Shown in pieces: positions 63,038-64,000 of a stretch of 64,000 bases of DNA (positions are counted from its first letter, which is position 1; each line of letters opens with the position of its first letter). The stretch is from Zychaea mexicana (taxonomy: Eukaryota; Mucoromycota; Mucoromycetes; Mucorales; Lichtheimiaceae). The translations under genes were made by a program, and so were the position numbers. The stretch is taken from NCBI RefSeq assembly GCF_025766255.1, contig NW_026516667.1:310001-374000 (forward strand). The letters run 5' to 3'. A model generated the notes under the pieces. That model was not told the DNA's origin. It ran no database searches and was given only the letters and a program-made list of their open reading frames with translations.

Positions 63038-64000
63038 TCAGGCCTTTCTTTTCCATTTGACATCTCTTACAGACAACAGCAACACCTCCATCATTCACAA
63101 AGAAACCCCTTTACCCTCAATAACCGCACACACGATCCGACTATTACTACTACCACCACCACCACTACTGCTACTATTAACTCACGCTCGCACTCACCAC
63201 ACACACACATTACCACCAGCAATTGAAACTAACTTATCATTCAATAACCCATGCAACATAACGCACCATCATTTGGACCATTTCGTTTTATCCAGCACCC
63301 CCAGCCTCTATCTCTTACAACATTTGCATCTTCTACTTTACTTACTCACACAACACACATCTCCTCCCCCCCCACTCCTCTCTCAAGACTCACCACACCA
63401 TCCCCACCCCTCCCTCTACACAGCCTTTCTTTTTTCTTTCTCTCTCATGTGGTATTTTATGTACTGTGTATCTCCTCTCTTCCCTTCACTTATTGTTTTC
63501 CGCTTTTCAAAGTATAATCCATCTCTTGTGCATTCAACCGATCATGAGATAATGGGGACGGGAGTGTCACTTTATTTTATATCTGATCTAGCACGAAGCT
63601 TTGCATTGATTATACACACACATATGACAATGTATAACGGGTGCTACATACATCATCCTGGCGTGCGAATTGGACTCGCTCTCTCTCTCTCTCTTATTTC
63701 TCTCGGTTTCTCACCGTATACATTATGTATACACTAGATAGTATGTAGCCGATCGCAAAACTGGTATTTTTTTGCCCATGTTTGCGCACTAAAACCGTGC
63801 TCCTGTTTTGTCTGCCGATATAGTCTAGCTCGTATTGGAGGCATTGGAGCATTACAAAAAGAAACAACGCCTCTCTCTCTCTCTCTCCACAATAGAGCGC
63901 TGTTATTAGCATACTAACATTTGTTTGTTATTAACTCCTTGGTATCATGTACTAATTATTACTAACTTTTACTACTAGTACTAGGTGGGTATTAGAAAAC
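63038..64000. other. 3' flank of the TBC gene, no gene recognised
   Basis: Pyrimidine-rich on plus (CAC/CTC runs at 63080-63420, CT runs at 63678-63693 and 63871-63886). The open frame 63021-63737 overlaps the TBC stop in another frame and is a composition artefact. Confidence 0.55.

Noticed and set aside
63021..63737. 238-codon plus frame rich in His, Leu, Pro and Thr
   Set aside because: Overlaps the TBC stop in another frame and lies in a CAC/CTC-rich 3' flank; low-complexity artefact.

Overview
The window looks like nuclear DNA of an early-diverging filamentous fungus, most likely Mucoromycota (probably Mucorales). Genes carry many short GT-AG introns and are separated by AT-rich spacers of 1-5 kb. 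The protein set fits this group: a Gα subunit, a Rap-GAP, a YANK/STK32-type kinase, Mrc1, Bet1, a VARP-like VPS9/ankyrin/PX protein and a Kex2-processed secreted repeat protein. The genus cannot be told from the sequence. All gene models below were spliced by hand; the multi-exon models are in frame throughout.

Layout. 1-490: 3' part of RLP24 (ribosome biogenesis). 2869-6336: a complete 15-exon gene for a 695-residue protein with three OB folds and an RPA70-type zinc ribbon (RPA1/MEIOB/SHLD2-like). 6440-9390: a decayed PIF/Harbinger transposon with its Myb-like and nuclease genes tail to tail. 11075-12806: UAP1 (UDP-GlcNAc synthesis for chitin). 15440-18676: Mrc1/claspin, followed after only 102 bp by a Bet1 SNARE (18779-19478). 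24695-26576: a low-complexity protein with a Bni4/Afr1-like C-terminus and a PP1-docking motif. 31035-34061: a Rap-GAP, convergent with a Gα gene (35019-36272, minus). 36819-42386 (minus): a 13-exon VRL1 gene (N-terminal domain, VPS9, ankyrin, PX, BAR-like). 43760-45860: a decayed partial copy of the VRL1 5' half whose start and leader region is still almost identical to the functional gene. 46232-48454: STK32/YANK-like kinase. 49190-52350: a graveyard with an MFS transporter pseudogene, a pogo/Tigger-type transposase fragment and a possible MULE fragment. 52721-55082 (minus): FYVE plus RING ubiquitin ligase. 55892-57480 (minus): secreted Gly/His-rich protein with tandem Kex2-bounded repeats. 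61281-63037: TBC-domain protein.

Functional links are loose, as expected for a fungal chromosome. Several genes concern endosomal and Golgi traffic (VRL1, FYVE-RING, TBC, Bet1), signalling (Gα, Rap-GAP, STK32), and DNA replication or recombination (Mrc1, OB-fold protein). The observations most worth following are the multi-OB zinc-ribbon protein, the Kex2-bounded His/Gly repeat precursor, and the VRL1 duplication that kept a 129-bp block at 128/129 identity while the rest decayed. No tRNA, rRNA or CRISPR array was seen.
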